Source: Lachnospiraceae bacterium (lineage in GTDB: Bacteria > Bacillota > Clostridia > Lachnospirales > Lachnospiraceae). Taken from it: a DNA stretch of 64,000 nucleotides. The notes below the pieces were generated by a model. That model was given only the letters and a program-made list of their open reading frames with translations, was not told where the DNA came from and did not search any database. A program made the position numbers and the translations under genes. Shown here piece after piece: positions 27,329 through 34,567 of the stretch (positions are counted from its first letter, which is position 1; every line of letters starts with the position of its first letter). The DNA lies in assembly GCA_018056425.1 (NCBI GenBank), contig JAGPFR010000002.1, positions 44,990 to 108,989 on the forward strand, read 5' to 3'.

Positions 27329-27341
27329 AAACAGTTTTCTT

Positions 27342-28574
27342 TTATTTCTCCTTGCCGTAGAAGAGATCTCTGAACCAGCTGAGCGCACCGGTATATGCCT
27401 CGTAAATATCGGAATCTTTTCCGTCAACGAGGATCAGCTGTCTGGATACTTCCGACCAGTTCGCATCGCCGTATGCATTCATGAACTCAAGAACGGGAGC
27501 ATATTTGCCGGTTCCTTCAACAAGTGCATTGTAGATGTCCTTGGAAACCTTGACCATCTCGAGAGCTTCCTTCATGGGCTTATCGAGCATCGCATCGATT
27601 ACCGAGAACAGTCCCATCAGGAAAAGCTCGGAAGAACTTGCGGCAAGCCCGAATACGGGAGCGATGAGTTCGGCAAATCTTGCCCTGATAAGGGATACTC
27701 TGGTGATCTCACCGGGCTTATCGGAGCAAAGCTCTTTGGTGACCGCGGTATTGATCCAGCGCTTAAGCTCTTTCTGGCCCAGCATTGCAGCTGCATGTCC
27801 GACTGTTGATATTCCGGAATTGACCGTCATACGGTTGACCATTGCAAGGAGTGAGATAACAAGTGCGGTATCGTGCTCGATGACCGCTGCCGCCTTGTCG
27901 AGGTCAAAGTCGGGATCGTTTACGATATTGAGAAGCTCGATGTAGGTAGCCTTCATCGGGCTGATATCTTCTTTGGAATTAACTACGGGAAGTCTGAAGA
28001 ACTTACCTTCGTAGAGGTCATATCCTCCGTCCTTGGTAAGAACATCATAGTCTTCCTGTGTGTTAACGTTAACCGCAACCAGCGAAACGTTGGGATATAC
28101 TTTCTGGAAATAGATCTTAGCCTTGGTGATATCGATCTTCTTATGGTCAAGAAGAACGAAAGCGACGAGACTTAAGATGCTCTTATACTCCTCAAACTGC
28201 TTAACCTGAAGCTTTCTGATCGCAAGCTTATATCCGGAAGCCTTAAGTTCCTTAAGCCTGTTTATATACATTTCGGTGGGAGTAACGTTATAATCGAACA
28301 AAAGGACAAGCTTTTCGTGTGAATCGGTAAACTGCTCATCTATGTTCGAGAATATTGATACATTGGTAACTTCTACGAAGACATTCTTGTCGTCGGCAAC
28401 GGTCTCAAGACCCATACTCTCGACAATATCGATTCCGAGAACCGAACCCGATCCGTCAAGTGAACCGGTACCCAGGATACTGGGATTTATGTAAGAATTG
28501 TATTTCTGTGCAAAAATGGAATACGCTTTTACCTGTGTCTTGGAATCAAAAAGCGGTATTAATGCTCCCAACAT
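27342..28574 (-). CDS. EAL-like/HDOD signalling protein (YuxH-like)
   Basis: A 410-residue cytoplasmic protein with an N-terminal EAL-like fold (about 1-195) and a C-terminal HDOD domain (about 200-395; VIEHDTALVISLLAMVNRM, MLGQKELKRWINT). The EAL and metal-binding motifs of active cyclic-di-GMP phosphodiesterases are missing, so it is more likely a nucleotide sensor or scaffold than an enzyme. B. subtilis YuxH has the same plan. AAGGAG precedes the ATG. Its strong terminator partly isolates the downstream TPR gene. Confidence 0.88.
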   Translation of the reverse strand: MLGALIPLFDSKTQVKAYSIFAQKYNSYINPSILGTGSLDGSGSVLGIDIVESMGLETVADDKNVFVEVTNVSIFSNIDEQFTDSHEKLVLLFDYNVTPTEMYINRLKELKASGYKLAIRKLQVKQFEEYKSILSLVAFVLLDHKKIDITKAKIYFQKVYPNVSLVAVNVNTQEDYDVLTKDGGYDLYEGKFFRLPVVNSKEDISPMKATYIELLNIVNDPDFDLDKAAAVIEHDTALVISLLAMVNRMTVNSGISTVGHAAAMLGQKELKRWINTAVTKELCSDKPGEITRVSLIRARFAELIAPVFGLAASSSELFLMGLFSVIDAMLDKPMKEALEMVKVSKDIYNALVEGTGKYAPVLEFMNAYGDANWSEVSRQLILVDGKDSDIYEAYTGALSWFRDLFYGKEK

Positions 28575-28666
28575 AGGCCTCTACTCCTTTATAAACACCG
28601 TGATTTATGGTGCCACACATACATATAAATTCTACAATAAATAACCCCAAAAAACAACAAAAATGG

Positions 28667-29413
28667 TCAAGTCCAGCCTCCGTCAAGGGTTATAACCTGG
28701 CCTGTCATATATAAAGGGGCTTTAAGTACCAAAGAAACGAGTTTTGCGACCTCCTCGGGGGTTCCGATACGGTCCGCCGGGATCTCTTTTTTAAGTTCAT
28801 CCATATCCTCTGCGGAAAAGACTGCATTCATGTCCGTATCCACCACTCCGCAGGCTATGGCATTAACCGCTATGCTGCTGGGTGCCAGTTCCTTGGAAAG
28901 AGCCTTGGTGAATGCGTTCAGGCCGCCCTTGGATGCTGAATATGCCGTTTCAAGCGAAGCTCCGACATTTCCCCAGACTGATGAGATATTGAGGATCCTT
29001 CCCGAATGCTTTCTCAGCATGATGGGTATGGCATGCTTACAGGTATAAAAAGCAGAACTGAGATTGGTTCCGATAACATCGTCCCACTCTTCATCCGCCA
29101 TATCCTGCAAAAGACCTATATGTGAAATGCCCGCATTATTTACAAGAACGTCCAGATCGGAGATTCCTTCAAACAGTTCCCTGACATCCGCGGAAACCTT
29201 CATATCAACACGCTCCGCGCATACGCTTATACCGTATTGTTCGCTTAGATAAGCGGCAAACGTTTCCAGCTCACCTATGGAATTCCTGCAGGTGAGTATC
29301 AGGTCATAACCGTCGGTCGCAAGTGTCTCCGCAATGGCTCTGCCTATTCCTCTTGAAGCTCCCGTAATAAGAGCATTGGGTTTTTCAGAATCCACTTTGA
29401 ATTTAGCTGACAT
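28667..29413 (-). CDS. Short-chain dehydrogenase/reductase (FabG-like)
   Basis: A 248-residue SDR enzyme with the cofactor motif TGASRGIGRAIAETL (residues 17-31), NNAG, the catalytic Ser (ISSVWGN), YSASKGGLNAF with the Tyr-Lys pair, and a C-terminus YMTGQVITLDGGWT typical of 3-oxoacyl-ACP reductases. It probably uses NADPH; it may serve fatty acid synthesis or another keto substrate. No other fatty acid gene is nearby, so the exact role is open. GGGGGAA precedes the ATG and a perfect extended -10 lies upstream. Confidence 0.85.
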   Translation of the reverse strand: MSAKFKVDSEKPNALITGASRGIGRAIAETLATDGYDLILTCRNSIGELETFAAYLSEQYGISVCAERVDMKVSADVRELFEGISDLDVLVNNAGISHIGLLQDMADEEWDDVIGTNLSSAFYTCKHAIPIMLRKHSGRILNISSVWGNVGASLETAYSASKGGLNAFTKALSKELAPSSIAVNAIACGVVDTDMNAVFSAEDMDELKKEIPADRIGTPEEVAKLVSLVLKAPLYMTGQVITLDGGWT

Positions 29414-29440
29414 ATTTATTCCCCCGGAACATTTTTCTCT

Positions 29441-29449
29441 ATTATAACA
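29441..29449 (-). promoter_or_regulatory. Extended -10 promoter of the SDR gene
   Basis: TGTTATAAT on the minus strand, about 30 bases before the SDR start; no good -35. It suggests the SDR gene is transcribed on its own as well as, possibly, from the thiT operon. Confidence 0.5.
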
Positions 29450-29454
29450 AATAT

Positions 29455-30564
29455 TTAAAGATCGGATGCATCGATATCAAGCACGATCTTAGGGGTAAAT
29501 CCCGGATAAGCTTCCGCGATGTCTCCCACGATATGGTTGTACAAGCCCTCTCTGTCGGGAGCTGCAAAGTCGATGATGATGTCCGCAAGTATAAACTTGT
29601 TATCGAAATCCACCCTGAAGCCGTGCATCTGAAGAACATGCTCATGAGAGAAAACAATACCGGAAACCTTGCCTCTCATCTCGGATACTTCGGGATGAAT
29701 ATTGTCTCTTGCGTAGACTCCCACCGATTCTATAACCACACCGAACTTGGCATATATCGTATGAGTGATCTTTCGTGAGAGGGTATCTATCTCGTCCGCA
29801 TTTTTGGATGCATCTATTTCCACATGGAGGGAACCCATGTATTTATCGGGGCCGTAATTATGAAGGATCATATCATAGACTCCGTATACGCCCTCAAGAT
29901 CACAGACCGTTTCTTTGATCTGTCTGGTGAGTTCGGCATCGGGTCTGTGACCGATGATATCATCCATTGTATGCATCAGCATTCCGAAACCTGCCTTGAT
30001 GATAAAGGCGCCGATCAGAACACCGACATAACCTTCGATGGAAAAGCCTTTGATGAGATAGATGATCGCAGCAACTATTGCCGCTGATGATATGAACACA
30101 TCACCGATTGCATCCTTGCCGGAATCCACAAGGGAATCCGAATTAACCTTTTTACCGATATGGGTGAAATATGTACCGAGAAATACCTTTACGAAAACCG
30201 CGGCGATCAGTATACCTATCTGTATATAGTCATAGGATATCTCACCGGGGGTTATGATCTTCTTGACGGATTCGACAAGGGAAGTGACTCCCGCATATAA
30301 AACGAGGACAGAGATCACTGCAGCACTGATATATTCGGCTCTTCCGTGTCCGAGAGGATGCTCTTTATCGGGTTTCTTGCCGGCATATTTTGCACCGATT
30401 ATGGTGATAACACTGCTTAAGCCGTCCGTAACATTGTTGACAGCATCGGTGATGATCGCAACGGATCCGCTGGCAAAGCCTATGACAGCCTTAAATGCAG
30501 CAAGCAGAAGATTGGCCGCAATACCGATGATACTTGTACGTACGATCGTCTTTTCTCTGTCCAT
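29455..30564 (-). CDS. Cation diffusion facilitator family transporter
   Basis: A 369-residue CDF-type divalent cation/proton antiporter. About six membrane helices fill the first 210 residues, with metal-site acids in TDAVNNVTDGL (helix 2) and DSGKDAIGDVFIS (helix 5), and HPLGHGRAEY between helices 2 and 3. The cytoplasmic tail is longer than usual, from about 215, with a second half (GIVFSHEHVLQMHGFRVDF) beyond the standard domain. The metal (Zn, Mn, Fe or other) cannot be told. It starts 25 bases after thiT, so it is probably under TPP riboswitch control. Confidence 0.92.
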   Translation of the reverse strand: MDREKTIVRTSIIGIAANLLLAAFKAVIGFASGSVAIITDAVNNVTDGLSSVITIIGAKYAGKKPDKEHPLGHGRAEYISAAVISVLVLYAGVTSLVESVKKIITPGEISYDYIQIGILIAAVFVKVFLGTYFTHIGKKVNSDSLVDSGKDAIGDVFISSAAIVAAIIYLIKGFSIEGYVGVLIGAFIIKAGFGMLMHTMDDIIGHRPDAELTRQIKETVCDLEGVYGVYDMILHNYGPDKYMGSLHVEIDASKNADEIDTLSRKITHTIYAKFGVVIESVGVYARDNIHPEVSEMRGKVSGIVFSHEHVLQMHGFRVDFDNKFILADIIIDFAAPDREGLYNHIVGDIAEAYPGFTPKIVLDIDASDL

Positions 30565-30589
30565 ATTCTTTTCTCCGGATTAAACTGAT

Positions 30590-31273
30590 TTAAGCCTTAT
30601 CCGCCATATTTCTGACTCCGGCTATTGCTTTCTTGACCGGAGGAAGCGATATTACTATGACTGTCAGTATCGCTTCGGGGATAAGGTAAGCAAAATTGTA
30701 GCAAATAGGATAGATAGCCCTGAGTGATGCAGGGAAATTCTCAGGCATATAATCCATCCAATAGATATATCCGCCTATAACATGGAATATTCCTCTGGCA
30801 ATCACCGCAATGATATATCCGGTCACAAGACCATTCTTTTTGCCCTTGAAAAATCCGCTCACTCCAAGTGCGGTAAACGCCAGTATATAATCACAGCATA
30901 CCTGGAAAAGAGTCAGCATGTAGGTTCCGCCGTCCTGAATAAGTTCCAGGATGCCGAAAATAAATCCTGCGGCAAGTCCGACTTTGGGGCCGTACAGGTA
31001 TCCTACAAAAACAATAAAAAACATGGAAAGAAGTGTAACCGATCCGCCCCAGGGCATCTGAATGATCTTGATATAAGAAAGAACAAAAGCAAGTGCGATC
31101 GATACACCCGCAAAAGTTATGGTAGAAACTGAGAATTTCGAAGAGGTCTTCTCAGAACCTTTCCTGCTCTTCATAAAGCCGATGAGTGCAAGTACAATGA
31201 CCGCGATCACGGCAAGGGCGATGTAGCCCTCCTTTGTCAGAGCATAGTATCCGTCTTCAGAACTCCAAAACAT
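30590..31273 (-). CDS. thiT: Thiamine ECF transporter substrate-binding subunit
   Basis: ThiT is the S component that binds thiamine with high affinity and works with a shared ECF energising module (not in this window). The 227-residue protein has six or seven membrane helices and family motifs KIIQMPWGGSVTLLSM, GFIFGILELIQDGG and HVIGGYIYWMDYMP. An extra N-terminal helix precedes the usual core. The TPP riboswitch directly upstream confirms the assignment. The ribosome site AAGGAGG lies at the 3' edge of the riboswitch. Confidence 0.95.
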   Translation of the reverse strand: MFWSSEDGYYALTKEGYIALAVIAVIVLALIGFMKSRKGSEKTSSKFSVSTITFAGVSIALAFVLSYIKIIQMPWGGSVTLLSMFFIVFVGYLYGPKVGLAAGFIFGILELIQDGGTYMLTLFQVCCDYILAFTALGVSGFFKGKKNGLVTGYIIAVIARGIFHVIGGYIYWMDYMPENFPASLRAIYPICYNFAYLIPEAILTVIVISLPPVKKAIAGVRNMADKA

Positions 31274-31277
31274 ATAA

Positions 31278-31375
31278 GCCTCCTTCCGCCGGCATTACCC
31301 GGATCAAGTTCGGATCCTTTACAGATCCATGGGTTCCGGCCCTTTGACCGATCTCAGCTATAGATAAGCACCCCA
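31278..31375 (-). ncRNA. TPP riboswitch (THI element)
   Basis: Read on the minus strand it has the conserved pieces in order: GGGGTGC, CTGAGATCGG, a hairpin, GAACTTGATCCGGGTAATGC and CGGCGGAAGGA, ending at the thiT ribosome site. These match the thiamine pyrophosphate aptamer. The Shine-Dalgarno is part of the 3' flank and can pair into P1, so control of translation initiation is likelier than termination; no U-tract terminator follows. Confidence 0.96.
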
Positions 31376-31393
31376 TTATTTGATTCAATACAT

Positions 31394-31422
31394 ATTATCA
31401 CATTTTGGCCTGAATGGTTAAA
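31394..31422 (-). promoter_or_regulatory. Promoter of the thiT operon
   Basis: TTTAAC (31417-31422), a 17-bp spacer and GATAAT (31394-31399) with an upstream TGT. The predicted start, near 31387, is just before the first paired base of the riboswitch. Confidence 0.6.
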
Positions 31423-31440
31423 TAATAATGCTTTTAAATG

Positions 31441-32133
31441 TTATCTCTTAAGAAGCTCAAGTTCTTCGGAAGTAAGCCTTCTGTACTCTCCGCCTTCAAG
31501 CTCCGGATCAAGTGAAAGCTCCCCCATCTTAAGGCGCTTGAGGTAAGTTACTTTATTCCCGAGAGCTTCGAGCATTCTTTTGACCTGATGGAATCTTCCT
31601 TCATAAATAATCAGATGAAGCCCGTCATCTTCCATGCGGGCTTTCGCAGGAAGCGTAGGTTTGTCATCTCCGATATCAACTCCCTCTTCAAGCTTTTTAA
31701 GATCATCATCGGTGAGTGCGTGTTCGGGAATGACCAGATACTCCTTACCCACATGCTTTGAAGGTGATATCAGATCATGAAGAAGAGCTCCGTCATCTGT
31801 AAGAAGAAGCAGGCCTTCGGTATCTTTGTCCAGACGTCCGACGGGAGACAGGTTCTTTACACCTTCATCTGCCAGAAGCTCCACAACTGTGGTTGAAGCA
31901 CCTTCCCTCGTAGACGATACAACGCCCGCGGGTTTGTTTAACATATAATAATGAAAGCGCTCGTAAGTTATGACACTTCCGTCATAAGCAATCTCATCTT
32001 TCTCCGGATCAACATGCATAGCCGGATCACTTACAGACTTTCCGTTAACCGTAACGTGTCCCGCTTTGATAAGGCCCTTTATCTCCTTACGAGTACCTAT
32101 TGAATTGTCAGCAAGAAATTTGTCTATTCTCAT
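31441..32133 (-). CDS. RsuA/RluB-family pseudouridine synthase
   Basis: A 230-residue enzyme that isomerises a uridine in rRNA. It has an N-terminal S4 RNA-binding domain (MRIDKFLADNSIGTRKEIKGLI), the catalytic motif VGRLDKDTEGLLLLT with its Asp, and the C-terminal GRFHQVKRMLEALGNKV. Length and the short N-terminus fit the small-subunit RsuA type slightly better than RluB. There is no Shine-Dalgarno: a 27-base palindrome occupies the gap after nnrD. It is the last gene of the dus operon. Confidence 0.92.
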   Translation of the reverse strand: MRIDKFLADNSIGTRKEIKGLIKAGHVTVNGKSVSDPAMHVDPEKDEIAYDGSVITYERFHYYMLNKPAGVVSSTREGASTTVVELLADEGVKNLSPVGRLDKDTEGLLLLTDDGALLHDLISPSKHVGKEYLVIPEHALTDDDLKKLEEGVDIGDDKPTLPAKARMEDDGLHLIIYEGRFHQVKRMLEALGNKVTYLKRLKMGELSLDPELEGGEYRRLTSEELELLKR

Positions 32134-32143
32134 ATGATCATTT

Positions 32144-32170
32144 GTGACAGAGGGTCAGACACCCTGTCAC
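32144..32170. repeat. Palindromic element between nnrD and the pseudouridine synthase gene
   Basis: Arms GTGACAGAGGGT (32144-32155) and ACCCTGTCAC (32161-32170) pair over ten bases with a two-base bulge and a five-base loop. The element begins at the base next to the nnrD stop codon. No U tract follows. It resembles dispersed palindromes common in intergenic DNA of this family. Confidence 0.6.
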
Positions 32171-33034
32171 CTAGTATATGTATTCCGCTATGTCTCCGGC
32201 CATGAGCGCATGCTCGCACTTAGCCTTTGCCGCTCTGTCACCGGCAAGTGCATGGATACGGACACCGTATGATGCCGCAGTATATGCATCAAGCCCCTGT
32301 GCAAGAAGTCCGGCTATGATCCCTGCAAGAACATCTCCGCTTCCCGCAGTACCCATACCGGAATTTCCGCAGTCATTGTTTTCGTATATATCTTCACCGG
32401 GCGTAATCACATATGTGACCGGACCCTTAGCAACCACGGTGCACCCCAGATAATCCGAAACTGCCATACCAAGGCTTAATCTGTCTCCGTCAGTCGGAGC
32501 ATCCGGAATCAGTTTAAGCACTCTTCTGAGTTCACCTTCGTGAGGAGTAATGATAATGCTTCGTCCTCTTTCGGTTTGTTTTCTAATATCCTCAGCAAGA
32601 TATCTTCCTGCATCCGATGAAATGATCGTCAGTGCATCGGCATCAAGTACAAGAGGCTTGTTACCGGATCCGTTTATAAGTGCATCAAGATTTCCCATGC
32701 TCTCTTCGCCGCATCCTATTCCCGGTCCTGCGAGATATACGTCCGGCCATTTATCCGTGATGTTCATCCTGCGGGAAAATTCATCCGTATCATAGAGCGC
32801 TTCGGGAAGAGCAGTCTGAATGATAACCCTGTTACAGTCCGGTGAAGCGATCTTAACCATCCCGGCACCTGCTCTGTACGCAGCTCTTCCTGCAAGAAGC
32901 GCACATCCCGCACTTCCGTAGCTTCCGGAATAGATAAATACTTTTCCGAAAGTCCCCTTGTGCCCGTCAGGTTTTCTTATGGGAAGCATGCCCTTAATAT
33001 CTTTATTCAAATGTACGATATTTCTCTGCGCCAT
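32171..33034 (-). CDS. nnrD: NAD(P)H-hydrate dehydratase
   Basis: Repairs damaged NAD(P)H hydrates using ADP (bacterial type) or ATP. The 287-residue protein is the C-terminal (carbohydrate-kinase-like) half of YjeF, with GKVFIYSGSYGSAGCALLAG, TPHEGELRRVL and the nucleotide-binding NSGMGTAGSGDVLAGIIAGL. The epimerase domain (NnrE) normally fused to it is absent, so it must be elsewhere or missing. It starts three bases after the fRMsr gene. Confidence 0.94.
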   Translation of the reverse strand: MAQRNIVHLNKDIKGMLPIRKPDGHKGTFGKVFIYSGSYGSAGCALLAGRAAYRAGAGMVKIASPDCNRVIIQTALPEALYDTDEFSRRMNITDKWPDVYLAGPGIGCGEESMGNLDALINGSGNKPLVLDADALTIISSDAGRYLAEDIRKQTERGRSIIITPHEGELRRVLKLIPDAPTDGDRLSLGMAVSDYLGCTVVAKGPVTYVITPGEDIYENNDCGNSGMGTAGSGDVLAGIIAGLLAQGLDAYTAASYGVRIHALAGDRAAKAKCEHALMAGDIAEYIY

Positions 33035-33037
33035 TTG

Positions 33038-33481
33038 CTACTCCGATTCGATAATCTCCACTATCTTCGAAAGCCCCTTCTCATCCTCTTCCGAGAATCT
33101 GTTCTTAACGGGGCTGTCTATATCCAGAACTCCGATAACCTCCTCGCCTTTATGAATGGGAAGAACTATTTCCGATTCCGATGCACTGTCGCAGGCTATA
33201 TGTCCGGGGAATAAGTGAACATCCGAGACGCGGATGATCTCGTTTTTCTGAACAGCAGTCCCACATACTCCCTTACCTACGGGAATTCTCGTGCAGGCAA
33301 CCTTTCCCTGAAAAGGTCCGAGCTGAAGTTCTCCTTCTCTCATCAGATAAAATCCGGCCCAGTTCAGATTCTCAAGACTGTCATATATAAGTGCCGAGAG
33401 GTTGGCATAAAGAGTGATATCCCACTTATTGTCCTTTGCCATTTCCTCTGCCTGATCTGTCAAAAGTTTGTAATCAGTCAT
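33038..33481 (-). CDS. msrC: Free methionine-(R)-sulfoxide reductase, GAF type
   Basis: A 147-residue single GAF-domain enzyme that reduces free methionine-R-sulfoxide, protecting against oxidants. It keeps the three cysteine positions of the family (VACTRIPVG, KGVCGTAV, HIACDSASESEIVLPI), the last being the catalytic region. The family N-terminus NLSALIYDSLENLNWAGFYL is clear. It sits between an aldo/keto reductase and nnrD, a small group of redox-repair functions. Confidence 0.92.
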   Translation of the reverse strand: MTDYKLLTDQAEEMAKDNKWDITLYANLSALIYDSLENLNWAGFYLMREGELQLGPFQGKVACTRIPVGKGVCGTAVQKNEIIRVSDVHLFPGHIACDSASESEIVLPIHKGEEVIGVLDIDSPVKNRFSEEDEKGLSKIVEIIESE

Positions 33482-33511
33482 ATGTCCTCATTTCCAATCG
33501 TTTCTTACACC

Positions 33512-34567
33512 TTACCAGTTTTCCAGAAGCTTTTCGATCCGTTCTATTTCTCCGGGGATGTAAAGCCCTCGGGAGCATTCTTTCATACATATTTTTTCAT
33601 CACATGTCTTACAATGTTTTGCATTCTCCATAAGATCCATTTTCAGTTTATTGACCGCCCAGAATTCTTTTCCCAGATGAAAATAATTATACTGACGAAA
33701 AGACGTATGTATCTCATGTCCGTAATGGCATACACACTTCTCGCATCTGTCACATCCTATCGGATCAAACTTCTGACTCAGTCTGTTCAGCACTTCTTCG
33801 AATTCAAAATGTATAAAGGGATATTCCTCCGCAAAGGCCTGCTTTTCCTGTTCAAATGTTCCTATACCCAAAAGTGCACACGAGAACGGATATTCAAGCA
33901 CTCCGCCTATAAGTTCTGTTACCGAAAAAGGACCTATGAGAAGTCCTGCGGCATAAACTTTATTTAAAATAAATCCCTTCTGCCTGAAAGCTTCCTCTTC
34001 ACGGATACGCTCCAGCATGCCTCTTTCCAGTATATTGCCGCTTCCCTGAAGAACATCCACGCGTTTATCAAGTACAGCACGATACAGGACACTGTAATAA
34101 TGAGATGCTATTCCTGTGAAACCGATCTTGCCTTCTCTTTTCAGATCGTAGAGTGCATCAAGCGCTCCGCCCTTTGCAAACACCTCATCGGCATTACTGT
34201 CATCAACCTGATGTACAAAATAGATATCCGGTTTTGTACCGAGATTTTCGGCTGACCTCAGCACCTCGCGGTATATATCTCCGCCGCCGTAAAATCTTGC
34301 TTTGTCTGAAATAATGATCTTAGACCTGTCTATAGTCCTGGCAAATTCACCGAGCTTAAACTCCGCATCCCCGTATTCTTCGGGAATTGCCGTGTCGAAG
34401 AAGTTACATCCGTGATCGAACGCCTTCCGCATGATGACAACAGCCGTATCCGTATCGGGACTGAAATATTCGGGAAGCACCGGCACATGTCCGCTTAAGA
34501 TCGGGATCGTTCCAAATCCCAGCTCAGATACTTTAAGCCCGGTCATTCCAAGTTCTCTGTATCTCAT
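33512..34567 (-). CDS. Aldo/keto reductase with C-terminal Fe-S motifs
   Basis: A 351-residue protein with an N-terminal aldo/keto reductase barrel (MTGLKVSELGFGTIPI; the usual Asp-Tyr-Lys positions lie in NFFDTA, EEYGDAE and ISDKARFY) and a C-terminal cysteine-rich tail (about 270-335): CDRCEKCVCHYG and CKTCDEKICMKEC. Related AKRs from anaerobes carry [4Fe-4S] clusters there and probably act as electron carriers or flavin-linked redox enzymes. Its ATG overlaps the LRR gene stop by one base (TAATG), so the two are translationally coupled. Substrate unknown. Confidence 0.88.
   Translation of the reverse strand: MRYRELGMTGLKVSELGFGTIPILSGHVPVLPEYFSPDTDTAVVIMRKAFDHGCNFFDTAIPEEYGDAEFKLGEFARTIDRSKIIISDKARFYGGGDIYREVLRSAENLGTKPDIYFVHQVDDSNADEVFAKGGALDALYDLKREGKIGFTGIASHYYSVLYRAVLDKRVDVLQGSGNILERGMLERIREEEAFRQKGFILNKVYAAGLLIGPFSVTELIGGVLEYPFSCALLGIGTFEQEKQAFAEEYPFIHFEFEEVLNRLSQKFDPIGCDRCEKCVCHYGHEIHTSFRQYNYFHLGKEFWAVNKLKMDLMENAKHCKTCDEKICMKECSRGLYIPGEIERIEKLLENW

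Noticed and set aside
32144-32170. Terminator between nnrD and the pseudouridine synthase gene
   Set aside because: No U tract on the minus strand, and the downstream gene has no promoter of its own in the short gap.
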